A DNA stretch of 64,000 nucleotides, from NCBI RefSeq assembly GCF_002252475.1, contig NZ_NNRK01000034.1, positions 620,001 to 684,000 of the forward strand, read 5' to 3'. The notes beneath the pieces are model-generated. The model saw only the letters and a list, made by a program, of their open reading frames with translations, did not search any database and was not told the DNA's origin. This stretch comes from Brucella rhizosphaerae (GTDB lineage: Bacteria; Pseudomonadota; Alphaproteobacteria; Rhizobiales; Rhizobiaceae). The translations under genes and the position numbers were made by a program. Positions 9,093 to 16,721 of this stretch are shown here, piece by piece; position 1 is the stretch's first letter, and each line of letters begins with the position of its first letter.

Positions 9093-10262
9093 TCATGCGA
9101 TTGATTGAGCGAGCGCTCCTTCAATGTCTCTCCACAGCGCTTCGGTTCCTTCCAGTCCGACATGCAGGCGCACCGAGCACGCATCGATGCCGAATGTGTG
9201 CGCTGAATTTGGCTGTGCCTTCTGCTGCAACACCACTTCGCCCGGCACGATCAGGCTTTCATGTCCGCCCCAGCTCACGCCAAGCTTGAACAGGTTGAGA
9301 TGGTTGCAGAATTCGCGAATATTCACGCCCTCACGGAAGATAACCGAGAACAGGCCGGAAGTGCCGGTCAGGCCTGCTGGCAGGCGATTGGCGAGTGCTG
9401 GATGGCAGACAGTTTCCACCGCATCGAGCGCCTGAAGACGCTTCGCGATTTCAAGGGCCGATGCTTCATGCGCCTTCATGCGTGTTGGCAGAGTGCGCAT
9501 ACCGCGAATGAGCAACCATGCATCAAAAGGCGAAAGCTTGCCGCCGAGATATGGATAGGTTTCCGCACGGATTGCATTGATCAGCGCTTTCGAGCCGGTC
9601 ACAACACCGGCCACGACATCACTATGACCGCCGAGATATTTCGACGCCGAATGCACAACGAGATCAACGCCGAGTGACAGCGGACGCTGGAAAATCGGGC
9701 TGGCCCAGCTGTTGTCGATGATGCTCAGAACGCCGTGCTGTTTGGCAAGTTTGGCCAGAGCACCGACATCGTGGGCTTCCATGACCCAGCTTGTCGGGCT
9801 TTCCATGTAGAAGATTTTCGCGCCGGGCAGGGCCTTTGCAACTGCTTCCTCGTCACGTCCGTCGACATAATCGACCTGCACCTGCATACGCTTCAAAATG
9901 GTGCCGAAAAGACGGAACGCATCCGGATAGACATGGCGTACCGCAACAATGCGATCACCCGGATTGACGAAAGCCAATACGCTCGATGAGATAGCGGCCA
10001 TGCCGCTGGCAAAGCCCAGCGCATCTTCGCCGCCCTCAAGCTTCGCCAGCATGTCTTCAAATGCGCGCACGGTCGGGTTAAGGCCGCGCGTATAGATCGG
10101 ACGAACCTTTTCGCCGCGATAGGAGGCGACCATATCGTCATAGCTTGGGAAGGTGAAAAGTGAGGTCTGCACGATGGGGGGAACCACGGCGTCGTATGCA
10201 TTGCCTTCATCATGGGCAACCGTAAGTGCTGCAAAATCCAGCGGATCCATCCCGTCGGTCAT
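9093..10262 (-). CDS. Trans-sulfuration family PLP-dependent enzyme (cystathionine beta-lyase/gamma-synthase-like)
   Basis: A 389-residue fold-type I PLP enzyme. The pyridoxal lysine lies in SASKYLGGHSD, the family YTRGLNPTVRAFE segment is near residue 57, and SGMAA binds the phosphate. These enzymes cleave or form C-S bonds in cystathionine, methionine or O-acyl-homoserine. Its ATG overlaps the stop of the GntR gene by 4 bases and the sugar binding-protein gene follows, so it is co-expressed with an importer rather than with methionine genes. That suggests a catabolic lyase for an imported amino or thio compound, but this is inference. A true metZ is present elsewhere in the window. Confidence 0.85.
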   Translation of the reverse strand: MTDGMDPLDFAALTVAHDEGNAYDAVVPPIVQTSLFTFPSYDDMVASYRGEKVRPIYTRGLNPTVRAFEDMLAKLEGGEDALGFASGMAAISSSVLAFVNPGDRIVAVRHVYPDAFRLFGTILKRMQVQVDYVDGRDEEAVAKALPGAKIFYMESPTSWVMEAHDVGALAKLAKQHGVLSIIDNSWASPIFQRPLSLGVDLVVHSASKYLGGHSDVVAGVVTGSKALINAIRAETYPYLGGKLSPFDAWLLIRGMRTLPTRMKAHEASALEIAKRLQALDAVETVCHPALANRLPAGLTGTSGLFSVIFREGVNIREFCNHLNLFKLGVSWGGHESLIVPGEVVLQQKAQPNSAHTFGIDACSVRLHVGLEGTEALWRDIEGALAQSIA

Positions 10263-10975
10263 TTGGACATTTCCTTGATGTCTTCCTCAACAATGTCGAG
10301 GATCTTGAGTGTTTCCAGCCGCGCGGTTTCAGGGTCCTGAGCCACGATGGCGTTAAAGAGCGTGCGGTGGAACGGAAAGGTCCGCCGCGCGAAATCGACC
10401 CGCTCAAACGGATGGTCCCAGAAGCGCAGAAAGGCTTCACGCATCTGTTCGAGCAATTGTCGGAAAAGCGGATTATGGGTCGCGTCATAAATGGCGAGGT
10501 GAAACGCCAGATCTTCGGGGCCTGACGTGCCTTCTGCGATGTGAACGCGCTCCATCTCGTTGAGATTGCGTTCGATAATCACGAGGTCATCTGCTGTGCG
10601 TTTGCGGGCGGCAACCATGCTGGCTTCTGCTTCAATGCCGCGGCGTACTTCAAGCGATTGCAGCAATGCATCGCGCAACTGTGCGGGATCGAATGAGAGC
10701 GGCATATGGATTGTCGCAGCCGAAATTGGCTTCAGCAGATAAGTGCCGCTGCCCTTGCGGGCTTCAATCACACCCAATGCCTGAAAATGACGGATTGCTT
10801 CGCGAATAGTGGAGCGACCAACAGCGAGTGCTGTCATCAATTCACGTTCTGCGGGGAGGCGGTCACCGGCCTGGAGCTGCGCTGTCGCGATGTAATTGGC
10901 GAGCGCGTCCGTTACCTGCCGGGCGCGATCCATCGGCGGTAATGGCGCTATCTGCAGCAGCCTGCGGTCTTTCAT
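10259..10975 (-). CDS. GntR-family regulator, FadR (FCD) subfamily
   Basis: A 238-residue regulator with a winged helix at about residues 20-85 (DRLPAERELMTALAVGRSTIREAIRHF then a KGSGTYL wing) and an all-helical FCD ligand domain with the metal-ligand pattern DLAFHLAIYDATHN and FHRTLFNAI. It is the first gene of the six-gene unit running to 4834 and probably controls it. A tandem 12-base repeat lies 16-63 bases upstream of its start and may be its operator. The ligand is unknown. Confidence 0.88.
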   Translation of the reverse strand: MKDRRLLQIAPLPPMDRARQVTDALANYIATAQLQAGDRLPAERELMTALAVGRSTIREAIRHFQALGVIEARKGSGTYLLKPISAATIHMPLSFDPAQLRDALLQSLEVRRGIEAEASMVAARKRTADDLVIIERNLNEMERVHIAEGTSGPEDLAFHLAIYDATHNPLFRQLLEQMREAFLRFWDHPFERVDFARRTFPFHRTLFNAIVAQDPETARLETLKILDIVEEDIKEMSK

Positions 10976-10990
10976 TCGGCCTCCATTTCA

Positions 10991-11038
10991 CAGATTGGCC
11001 CAGAGACAAGCCCAGAGTCTGGCTCATGGTCTGGCCCA
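10991..11038. repeat. Fourfold degenerate 12-bp tandem repeat, candidate GntR operator array
   Basis: Four consecutive 12-base units starting at 10991, 11003, 11015 and 11027 share the consensus GAGTCTGGCCCA. All end in (G)CCCA or GCTCA, and units three and four are almost identical. The palindrome CCAGAGTCTGG (11012-11022) spans a unit junction. The period is close to one helical turn, so bound dimers would lie on nearly the same face. Position directly before the GntR start suggests autoregulation; this is inferred. Confidence 0.5.
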
Positions 11039-11191
11039 TAATCGGAAAGCGCAATCAGGTCAGAACCGGTTCCCTTATTGGCTTTTAAATTGGTCTGACA
11101 TCATAGTAATATCGACAGGAAATCGGCGTTGTCAAGCGGGTGCTGGAGAAGGCTCTCGCGGCGGGACGGCTGGAGATTTTCTTTTATACTA

Positions 11192-11214
11192 TTGATATCA
11201 AACAGATATTTGTT
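11192..11214. promoter_or_regulatory. Paired palindromes upstream of the aldo/keto reductase operon
   Basis: The perfect palindrome TTGATATCAA (11192-11201) is followed directly by the near-palindrome AACAGATATTTGTT (11201-11214). Both are AT-rich and lie about 210 bases before the reductase start. They could be a regulator site, but distance and lack of a known partner keep this uncertain. Confidence 0.3.
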
Positions 11215-11342
11215 CTGATATTCCGCGATGGCGCTCTGGTGAATGATCTATTTGTGCATGAATAAGCTCTTTGCATGGGCATGTTTTTCCGATTGCACTT
11301 GCGCAAACTTGCTCCTATCAATCTGCGGAAGAGGCGGCGCGT

Positions 11343-11375
11343 CCCGAAAAGTGTGAAGCAGTTTTTGGATAAGAG
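11343..11375. repeat. Dispersed intergenic palindromic repeat (CCGAAAAGTG family)
   Basis: A hairpin of the form CCCGAAAAGTGTG then a CAGTTTTTGG arm, nearly the same as the copy at 57077. Related copies occur at 36218, 42862, 52069 and 57665. All lie between genes. Confidence 0.6.
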
Positions 11376-11426
11376 GCGCTGGATAAGGAGTGCGGCGCGT
11401 CGAGCGCCGTTGTTGGGGAGATATCC

Positions 11427-12455
11427 ATGCAATTGAAGGCATCCGAAAAGCGGACGCTTGGTCGGACCGGTCTGACTGTAACTGCGCTTGGTCTGGGAAC
11501 AGCACCATTGGGCGGGCTTTATGCGCCGGTAGCGCGCGCTGACGCCGATGCTTTGCTGGAAGCCGGCTGGGAAAGTGGCATCCGCTATTTCGATAGCGCA
11601 CCCATGTATGGCTATGGCCGCAGTGAACACCTTCTGGGTGATATGCTGCGTGAAAAGAACGAGCGTGCGGTCGTTTCCACCAAGGTCGGGCGTCTGATGA
11701 CCAATGAGCGCGCTGGGCGCAAGCTGCCGCCAGCACCACCTAAAAATCCGCTTGATTCCGGATGGCACAATGGGCTGAATTTCCGTGAGGTATTCGATTA
11801 CAGCTATGACGGCGTCATGCGCAGCTTCGATGATAGTCAGCAGCGTCTTGGCTTCCCCGGAATCGATCTGCTTTATGTCCATGACATTGGCCGTGTGACC
11901 CATGCCGACAGGCACGAGCTTCATTGGAATGCGCTGACCAAGGGTGGCGGTTTCCGCGCGCTGACCGAATTGCGTGATGCAGGTAATATCAAGGGCTTCG
12001 GTCTTGGCGTGAACGAATGGCAGATCATTCGGGATGCCCTTGAAGAAGCTGATCTCGACTGCTCGCTTCTCGCGGGCCGCTATTCGCTGCTCGATCAGGT
12101 TTCTGAAAAGGAGTTCCTGCCATTAGCGCAAAAGCGTGGCATGGCGCTGGTGATTGCCGGGGTGTTTAATTCCGGTATTCTTGCTGCACCGCGCGGCGGC
12201 GAACAGAAGTTCGATTATGCCGATGCGCCTGCCGAAATCATCGCGCGCACCAATCGTCTGCATGATGTTTGCGATCAGTTCGCTGTGCCACTTGCCGCCG
12301 CTGCCATGCAGTTCCCGATGATGCATGAGGCTGTCAGTTCTATTCTGATCGGTGTGCGTTCACCTGAACAGATCAGGCAGAATGTCGTCTGGTTCGAGCA
12401 GTCGATCCCGGATGAATTCTGGCAGACACTACGTTCTGAAGGTCTTATTTCGTAA
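11427..12455 (+). CDS. Aldo/keto reductase, L-fucose (D-threo-aldose) dehydrogenase-like
   Basis: A 342-residue TIM-barrel oxidoreductase. The N-terminal LGRTGLTVTALGLGTAPLGG, the catalytic region FDSAPMYGYGRSEHLLG (Asp, Tyr) and the NADP-site end ILIGVRSPEQIRQNVVWF are visible. Its closest remembered relatives are D-threo-aldose 1-dehydrogenases (L-fucose dehydrogenase) and pyridoxal 4-dehydrogenase, which oxidise a cyclic hemiacetal to a lactone. It has a strong GGGGAG ribosome site, and the PfkB kinase gene begins 2 bases after its stop. Together they suggest catabolism of a deoxy- or modified sugar, but no lactonase or dehydratase is beside them. Confidence 0.87.
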   Translation: MQLKASEKRTLGRTGLTVTALGLGTAPLGGLYAPVARADADALLEAGWESGIRYFDSAPMYGYGRSEHLLGDMLREKNERAVVSTKVGRLMTNERAGRKLPPAPPKNPLDSGWHNGLNFREVFDYSYDGVMRSFDDSQQRLGFPGIDLLYVHDIGRVTHADRHELHWNALTKGGGFRALTELRDAGNIKGFGLGVNEWQIIRDALEEADLDCSLLAGRYSLLDQVSEKEFLPLAQKRGMALVIAGVFNSGILAAPRGGEQKFDYADAPAEIIARTNRLHDVCDQFAVPLAAAAMQFPMMHEAVSSILIGVRSPEQIRQNVVWFEQSIPDEFWQTLRSEGLIS

Positions 12456-12457
12456 TC

Positions 12458-13378
12458 ATGACGACCAAAATTCTCTGCGTCGGTGCCCTCACCATGGACA
12501 CCATTTTCCGCCTCGACACGCTTCCCGAACAGGCAGGTAAATATCTGCCGCGTGAGGCGGTCGAGATTGCTGCTGGCATGGCTTCAAGTGCAGCAAGTGC
12601 CATTGCTCGCCTCGGCGGGGACGTGGCGCTCTGGGCTTCCGCGGGGATTGATCCGGTGGGGGATCGCGCCATAGCAGAGCTTGAAGCCGAAGGCATTGAT
12701 TGTTCCTATATCCGACGGCTCGATGGCGCACGTACCGCATTTTCTTCGATCCTCGTTGATGCGAGCGGTGAACGCATCATCGTGCCTTTTTATGATCGCA
12801 GGCTTGCAAGTCCGTCTGATCCGGTGCCGCCGATTGCGGCGAAAACCTATGCGGCTGTCATGACCGATGTGCGCTGGCCGTGGGCTGCCGAAACGGCACT
12901 TCGTGCGGCACGCGATGCGGGTATTCCGGCTATACTTGATGCTGATACGGCACCGGTCGAATTGCTCGAAACGCTTCTGCCTCTTGCAACGCATATCGTC
13001 GCGTCAGAACCTGCTGCGATCAGCGTGGCAGGGACGACGGATTTGGTCGAATGTGTCCGCATTTTAGCTGACTGCTATGATGTTTTCACGGCTGTCACCG
13101 CTGGAGCGGATGGCTGCTATTGGGCCGACGGCGCTGGTCAATCCGTTTCGCATGTGGCGGGTTTCAAGGTAGATGCCGTGGATACGCTTGCGGCAGGTGA
13201 TGTGTTCCATGGCGCTTTTGCACATGGTCTGGTGGAGGGTAAGCCGATGACGGAGATCATCCGCTTTGCCAATGCCGCTGCCGCCATTAAATGCGCGCGC
13301 TTCGGCGGTCGAGCCGGTTCACCACTTAAAGCGGAAGTTCTTTCGTTCATCGAAAGCGGCGTTGTTCCAACTCGATAA
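12458..13378 (+). CDS. PfkB-family sugar kinase, sulfofructose-kinase (YihV)-like
   Basis: A 306-residue ribokinase-fold kinase. The C-terminal signature is VDTLAAGDVFHGAFAHG, where the usual DTTGAGD is changed to DTLAAGD with the catalytic Asp kept. Segments such as DVRWPWAAETAL, the ATHIVASEPA loop and the IKCARFGGRAGSP end resemble, from memory, YihV, the kinase of the sulfoglycolytic EMP pathway, more than ribokinase or KDG kinase. It is coupled to the aldo/keto reductase gene. A phosphorylated ketose or acid as product is likely; the true substrate is not shown by sequence. The next gene begins 328 bases later under its own operator-like palindrome. Confidence 0.85.
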   Translation: MTTKILCVGALTMDTIFRLDTLPEQAGKYLPREAVEIAAGMASSAASAIARLGGDVALWASAGIDPVGDRAIAELEAEGIDCSYIRRLDGARTAFSSILVDASGERIIVPFYDRRLASPSDPVPPIAAKTYAAVMTDVRWPWAAETALRAARDAGIPAILDADTAPVELLETLLPLATHIVASEPAAISVAGTTDLVECVRILADCYDVFTAVTAGADGCYWADGAGQSVSHVAGFKVDAVDTLAAGDVFHGAFAHGLVEGKPMTEIIRFANAAAAIKCARFGGRAGSPLKAEVLSFIESGVVPTR

Positions 13379-13545
13379 GTTGAGTGTCGTACATATTCCT
13401 CCCTCGCCCATCGAGACGCTGTTTTCAACAGCTCCTCAGGATGAGGGAGAAAGATGTCAGCGCTCTGAGCCGACCCAGGTTAGAGCATAATTCGACCGGA
13501 GTGGAACGAGGATCGACAAGATTATGCTTCAAATAAAAATGGTTA

Positions 13546-13582
13546 GAGCGCCGATCTGATTCATTCAGATCGAGATGCGCTC
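13546..13582. repeat. Nested-hairpin repeat (GAGCG...CGCTC family)
   Basis: Outer arms GAGCGC/GCGCTC enclose inner arms CGATCTGA/TCAGATCG with a 5-base loop. The same two-level design recurs at 36562-36594 and 44150-44190, always outside genes. Confidence 0.55.
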
Positions 13583-13652
13583 CACCGAATTCAGCTTTAT
13601 CCCACATGCTCCCAAAATCATGAGAACACACACTGAACCCGAATTGACTCTT

Positions 13653-13668
13653 TACTAACATGTTAGTA
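13653..13668. promoter_or_regulatory. Perfect 16-bp palindrome, candidate GntR operator
   Basis: TACTAACATGTTAGTA is a perfect palindrome ending 38 bases before the TTG start of the DapA-family gene. The length and symmetric spacing fit an FCD-type GntR dimer site, and a GntR gene is the next gene downstream (14648). If so, that regulator would control the whole 13.7-19.6 kb operon. Confidence 0.6.
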
Positions 13669-13706
13669 TGTGCAAGCCTAAAGTTCAAATTTGGGAGGAG
13701 CCAGTT

Positions 13707-14609
13707 TTGGCACAAGATAATTCTGGTCAGGAGCGCTTTGGGCTCTCTGCAGCACTTACGACGCCATTCGACGCAGATGGCAAAATCGATGTCAGTCGTG
13801 CCCTGAAGCACGCCCGTGCACGCCTTGATAATGGCTGCTCAAGCGTCACTTTGTTTGGCACCACCGGCGAAGGTTCGTCGATTGCTGATGCCGAACGCGC
13901 AGCACTTCTCGATGCGTTCATTGCTGGTGGTTTCCCGGCATCCAATATCGTCGTCGGTGTTATGGAAAACTCGGTTGCAGATGCTGTCCTTCAGTCGGCC
14001 GACGCGCTGCGTCGCGGCTGCAAGGCCATTCTTCTGGCCCCACCTTCCTATTTCAAAAACCTCTCCGATGACGGCCTGTTCAATTGGTTCTCTGCTGTCT
14101 TCAAAGGTTTTGGGGATGATGCGCGCAGCATCATTCTTTACAATATTCCGTCGGTTACTGCTGTCGAGCTCTCAGTCGATCTCATCAGCCGTCTGCGCGC
14201 GGCTTTTGGTGGCATCATCACCGGTGTGAAGGACTCGTCGGGTACCTGGGCCTATACGGAAAAGCTGCTTGCAGCGCACAAGGACATTGCGATCCTGATC
14301 GGCGATGAACGCGATCTTGCTGCGGGTGTTCGTCTCGGCGGGCAGGGCGCTATTTCCGGCATGGCCAATCTGTTCCCGGATCGTCTTCTGCGCATGGTCA
14401 ACGATGGTCAGGACGATGCCGAACTCGTAAGCGCCGTACAGCAATTGCTCAACTATCCGGTCACGCCTGCAGTCAAGGCTATGGTTGCCCGTCATACGGG
14501 CGATATGGAGTGGCGTCGGGTGCGTGCACCGCTGGTTTCATTGAACGACGCGGATTTCAATGCAATTGGCAGTGTATTCGACCGTTTGCATATGGCAAAA
14601 GCGGCCTGA
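13707..14609 (+). CDS. Dihydrodipicolinate synthase / N-acetylneuraminate lyase family protein
   Basis: A class I aldolase-type TIM barrel of 300 residues. The GTTGEGSS substrate loop near residue 47, the tyrosine of LYNIPS and the Schiff-base lysine of GVKDSSG near residue 175 are all present, so the enzyme should be active. The family includes DapA, NanA, KDG aldolase and keto-deoxy-sugar dehydratases. I chose TTG at 13707, preceded by GGGAGGAG at 6 bases; the longer frame from ATG 13668 would overlap the palindrome and has no ribosome site. It leads an operon with a GntR regulator and a sugar importer, so a catabolic lyase or dehydratase is more likely than lysine synthesis. Confidence 0.85.
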   Translation: MAQDNSGQERFGLSAALTTPFDADGKIDVSRALKHARARLDNGCSSVTLFGTTGEGSSIADAERAALLDAFIAGGFPASNIVVGVMENSVADAVLQSADALRRGCKAILLAPPSYFKNLSDDGLFNWFSAVFKGFGDDARSIILYNIPSVTAVELSVDLISRLRAAFGGIITGVKDSSGTWAYTEKLLAAHKDIAILIGDERDLAAGVRLGGQGAISGMANLFPDRLLRMVNDGQDDAELVSAVQQLLNYPVTPAVKAMVARHTGDMEWRRVRAPLVSLNDADFNAIGSVFDRLHMAKAA

Positions 14610-14647
14610 TCACGGCATAAGCGAACGGCACTGAGAGGGGACAGGCT

Positions 14648-15310
14648 TTGGCGGAAGATCATAACGAACCGGTAAAATTGCGGGATAAGGCTTATCAGAG
14701 CTTCACCCAGCATTTGCTGGCGCGCGATTTTCATCCGGGCCAATTCGTTTCTCAGCGTCAGCTCGTCACCATGACGGGGTTGCCGCTCGGTGCTATCCGC
14801 GAGCTGATCCCGCGTCTTGAAGCGGAAGGTCTTATCAAGACCGTTCCGCAGCGCGGGCTTCAGATCGCCCATATCGATCTCAATCTGATCCGCGAGGCGT
14901 TTCAGTTCCGCCTGTTCATCGAAAAAGAAGCGATTGCGATTTTCTGCCAGTCGGCTTCCGATGAACTGTTACGTTCGTTGCGTGCTGAGCATGAAGGCAC
15001 ACTCAATCGTGCAATGAGTGAGGGCGAAACGCCGGAGCTGGAAGAGCAGGCGCAGAATATCGACTGGAGCCTGCACGATACGATTGTTGGCTCGCTGGAT
15101 AATGAAATCATCTGGCGCGCCTACCAGACCAACACGATCAAAATGCGTCTGATCAATCAGGAGCGCTTCCGCATCACCGGGCGCGTTATCCCGGTCATGC
15201 AGGAACATCTTTCCGTATTGAGCGCAATCGAGACCCGAGAACCGCAGACAGCCATGGACGCCATCGCTGTTCATATCAACAATGCGCGGAAGCTGGCTTT
15301 GCAAATTTAA
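14648..15310 (+). CDS. GntR-family regulator (FCD subfamily)
   Basis: A 220-residue regulator with a winged helix (residues about 10-75: HPGQFVSQRQLVTMTGLPLGAIRELIPRLE) and an FCD-like helical domain. The start is TTG, preceded by GAGAGGGG. The ligand-domain histidines are less canonical than in the other GntR protein of this window. It lies between the lyase gene and the solute-binding gene on the same strand and probably binds the palindrome at 13653-13668. Confidence 0.85.
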   Translation: MAEDHNEPVKLRDKAYQSFTQHLLARDFHPGQFVSQRQLVTMTGLPLGAIRELIPRLEAEGLIKTVPQRGLQIAHIDLNLIREAFQFRLFIEKEAIAIFCQSASDELLRSLRAEHEGTLNRAMSEGETPELEEQAQNIDWSLHDTIVGSLDNEIIWRAYQTNTIKMRLINQERFRITGRVIPVMQEHLSVLSAIETREPQTAMDAIAVHINNARKLALQI

Positions 15311-15386
15311 CGTTGAAGGCCGGGCAAGAGGAGTTGCCGGGCCGGAAGACTTACAGGGCCTAAAAACCATAGGGGAGGAGCAAGCA

Positions 15387-16721
15387 ATGAATCTATTACG
15401 TCCTACACGCCGTCAGTTTATGGCGGGAACAGCTGCAATCGCTGCATCAGGGATAACGGGCATCAGCCCATCCTTCGCCCAGTCGAATGTTGACTGGAAG
15501 AAATTTGCCGGAACCACGCTTGAAGTAAATCTCATCAAGAGCCCGCGCGGTGAAATTCTTCAGAAACATCAGAAAGAATTCGAAGAACTGACCGGCATCA
15601 AGGTGAATTCCGAGCAGATGCCGGAACAGCAGCAGCGCCAGAAGGCGGTGATTGAGCTGACTTCGGGTCGTCCGAGCTTCGACGTCATCCATATCAGCTA
15701 TCACGTTCAGAAGCGTCAGTTTGAAAAGGGTGGCTGGCTTGCCGATCTTAATCCGTTCCTGAAAGACCCAACGCTCACAGATGCGTCGCTGACAGAAGAT
15801 GATTTCGCAAGCGCTGGTCTTACATTCGCCAAGGATGCCAATGGCCGCTTTGGTGCGCTGCCGTTCTCGGTTGATTACTGGATTATCTATTGGAACAAGG
15901 AGCTCTTTGCGGAGAAGGGCATTGAATATCCAAAGACCTTTGAAGAGCTGGTCGCAGCCGCTGAAGCGCTCACCGATCCAGCGACCAGGACCTATGGTTT
16001 CGTCGCTCGTGGCATGAAGAATGCCAATGCCCCGGTCTATACCAGCCTGCTGCTTGGCTATGGCAAGCAGTCGGTTGATGCCGATGGAAACCTGCAGACG
16101 GATTCCGCTGAAGGTATCGAAGCTGCCAGGCTCTATCAGCGTTTGATGACCAAGTCGGCACCTCCCGGTGTTGCAGGCTTCAACTGGGCTGAATGCCAGT
16201 CGAACTTCCTTCAGGGTCGTGTCGGCATGTGGCTCGATGGTATTGGCTTTGCGCCACCGCTCGAAGATCCGAACAAGTCGCGTGTTGTCGGCAAAGTTGG
16301 CTATGGCGTTATGCCCGCTGGCCCGAATGCACAGGCAGCACCAACCACCGGCGACGGCATTGGCGTGACCGAAGCTTCCAAGAACAAGGAAGCGGCATAT
16401 CTTTATTGCCAGTGGGCGATTTCCAAGGAAATGGGCGCACGTCTTCTGCAGTCGGGATCGGGCGTTCCGTTCCGCAAGTCAATCATTGACGACGAAGCGG
16501 TGCGCAAGGCTGTCACCATGCCGGAAGGCTGGGTGGAAGCCCTCTCGAAGTCCGCCCCGATCAGCCAGCTCTGCCTGCCTGTCATCGTGCCTGTCACGGA
16601 ATTCCGAGACATTATCGGTGTGGGCCTCACCAATCTTCTGAATGGTGCTGACGCAGAAACTGAAATGAAACGCGCGACGGAAGAATTCCGTCCGGTCCTC
16701 GCACGGAGCGAAGGAAAATGA
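15387..16721 (+). CDS. Extracellular solute-binding protein, family 1, Tat-exported
   Basis: A 444-residue periplasmic binding protein. The N-terminus carries a twin-arginine signal (PTRRQFMAGTAAIAAS), so it is likely folded before export. The mature part has the family 1 layout with GRPSFDVIHISYHVQKRQ and GALPFSVDYWIIYWNKELF. The ATG at 15387 follows GGGAGGAG. Its stop overlaps the first permease by 4 bases. It differs strongly from the binding protein at 7796-9055, so the two importers probably take different solutes. Confidence 0.92.
   Translation: MNLLRPTRRQFMAGTAAIAASGITGISPSFAQSNVDWKKFAGTTLEVNLIKSPRGEILQKHQKEFEELTGIKVNSEQMPEQQQRQKAVIELTSGRPSFDVIHISYHVQKRQFEKGGWLADLNPFLKDPTLTDASLTEDDFASAGLTFAKDANGRFGALPFSVDYWIIYWNKELFAEKGIEYPKTFEELVAAAEALTDPATRTYGFVARGMKNANAPVYTSLLLGYGKQSVDADGNLQTDSAEGIEAARLYQRLMTKSAPPGVAGFNWAECQSNFLQGRVGMWLDGIGFAPPLEDPNKSRVVGKVGYGVMPAGPNAQAAPTTGDGIGVTEASKNKEAAYLYCQWAISKEMGARLLQSGSGVPFRKSIIDDEAVRKAVTMPEGWVEALSKSAPISQLCLPVIVPVTEFRDIIGVGLTNLLNGADAETEMKRATEEFRPVLARSEGK

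Larger units (their letters stand above)
10976..11426. other. Divergent intergenic region with operator-like repeats
   Basis: The 451 bases separate the GntR-led minus operon from the aldo/keto reductase operon. They hold a fourfold 12-base repeat at 10991-11038, two small palindromes at 11192-11214 and a dispersed repeat copy at 11343-11375. I see no convincing gene. Confidence 0.6.
13379..13706. other. Intergenic region with repeat and operator-like palindrome
   Basis: The 328 bases between the kinase and lyase genes hold a nested hairpin repeat (13546-13582), a segment with inverted AGCATAA/TTATGCT ends (about 13485-13528) and the palindrome at 13653-13668. No gene is evident. Confidence 0.6.

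Noticed and set aside
9093..10262. Naming the PLP enzyme metB or metC
   Set aside because: Context is an importer operon, and the family does not separate these activities by sequence alone.
11184..11924. A 246-codon open frame on the minus strand
   Set aside because: It runs opposite the well-supported aldo/keto reductase, lacks a family likeness and is explained by codon bias of the real gene.
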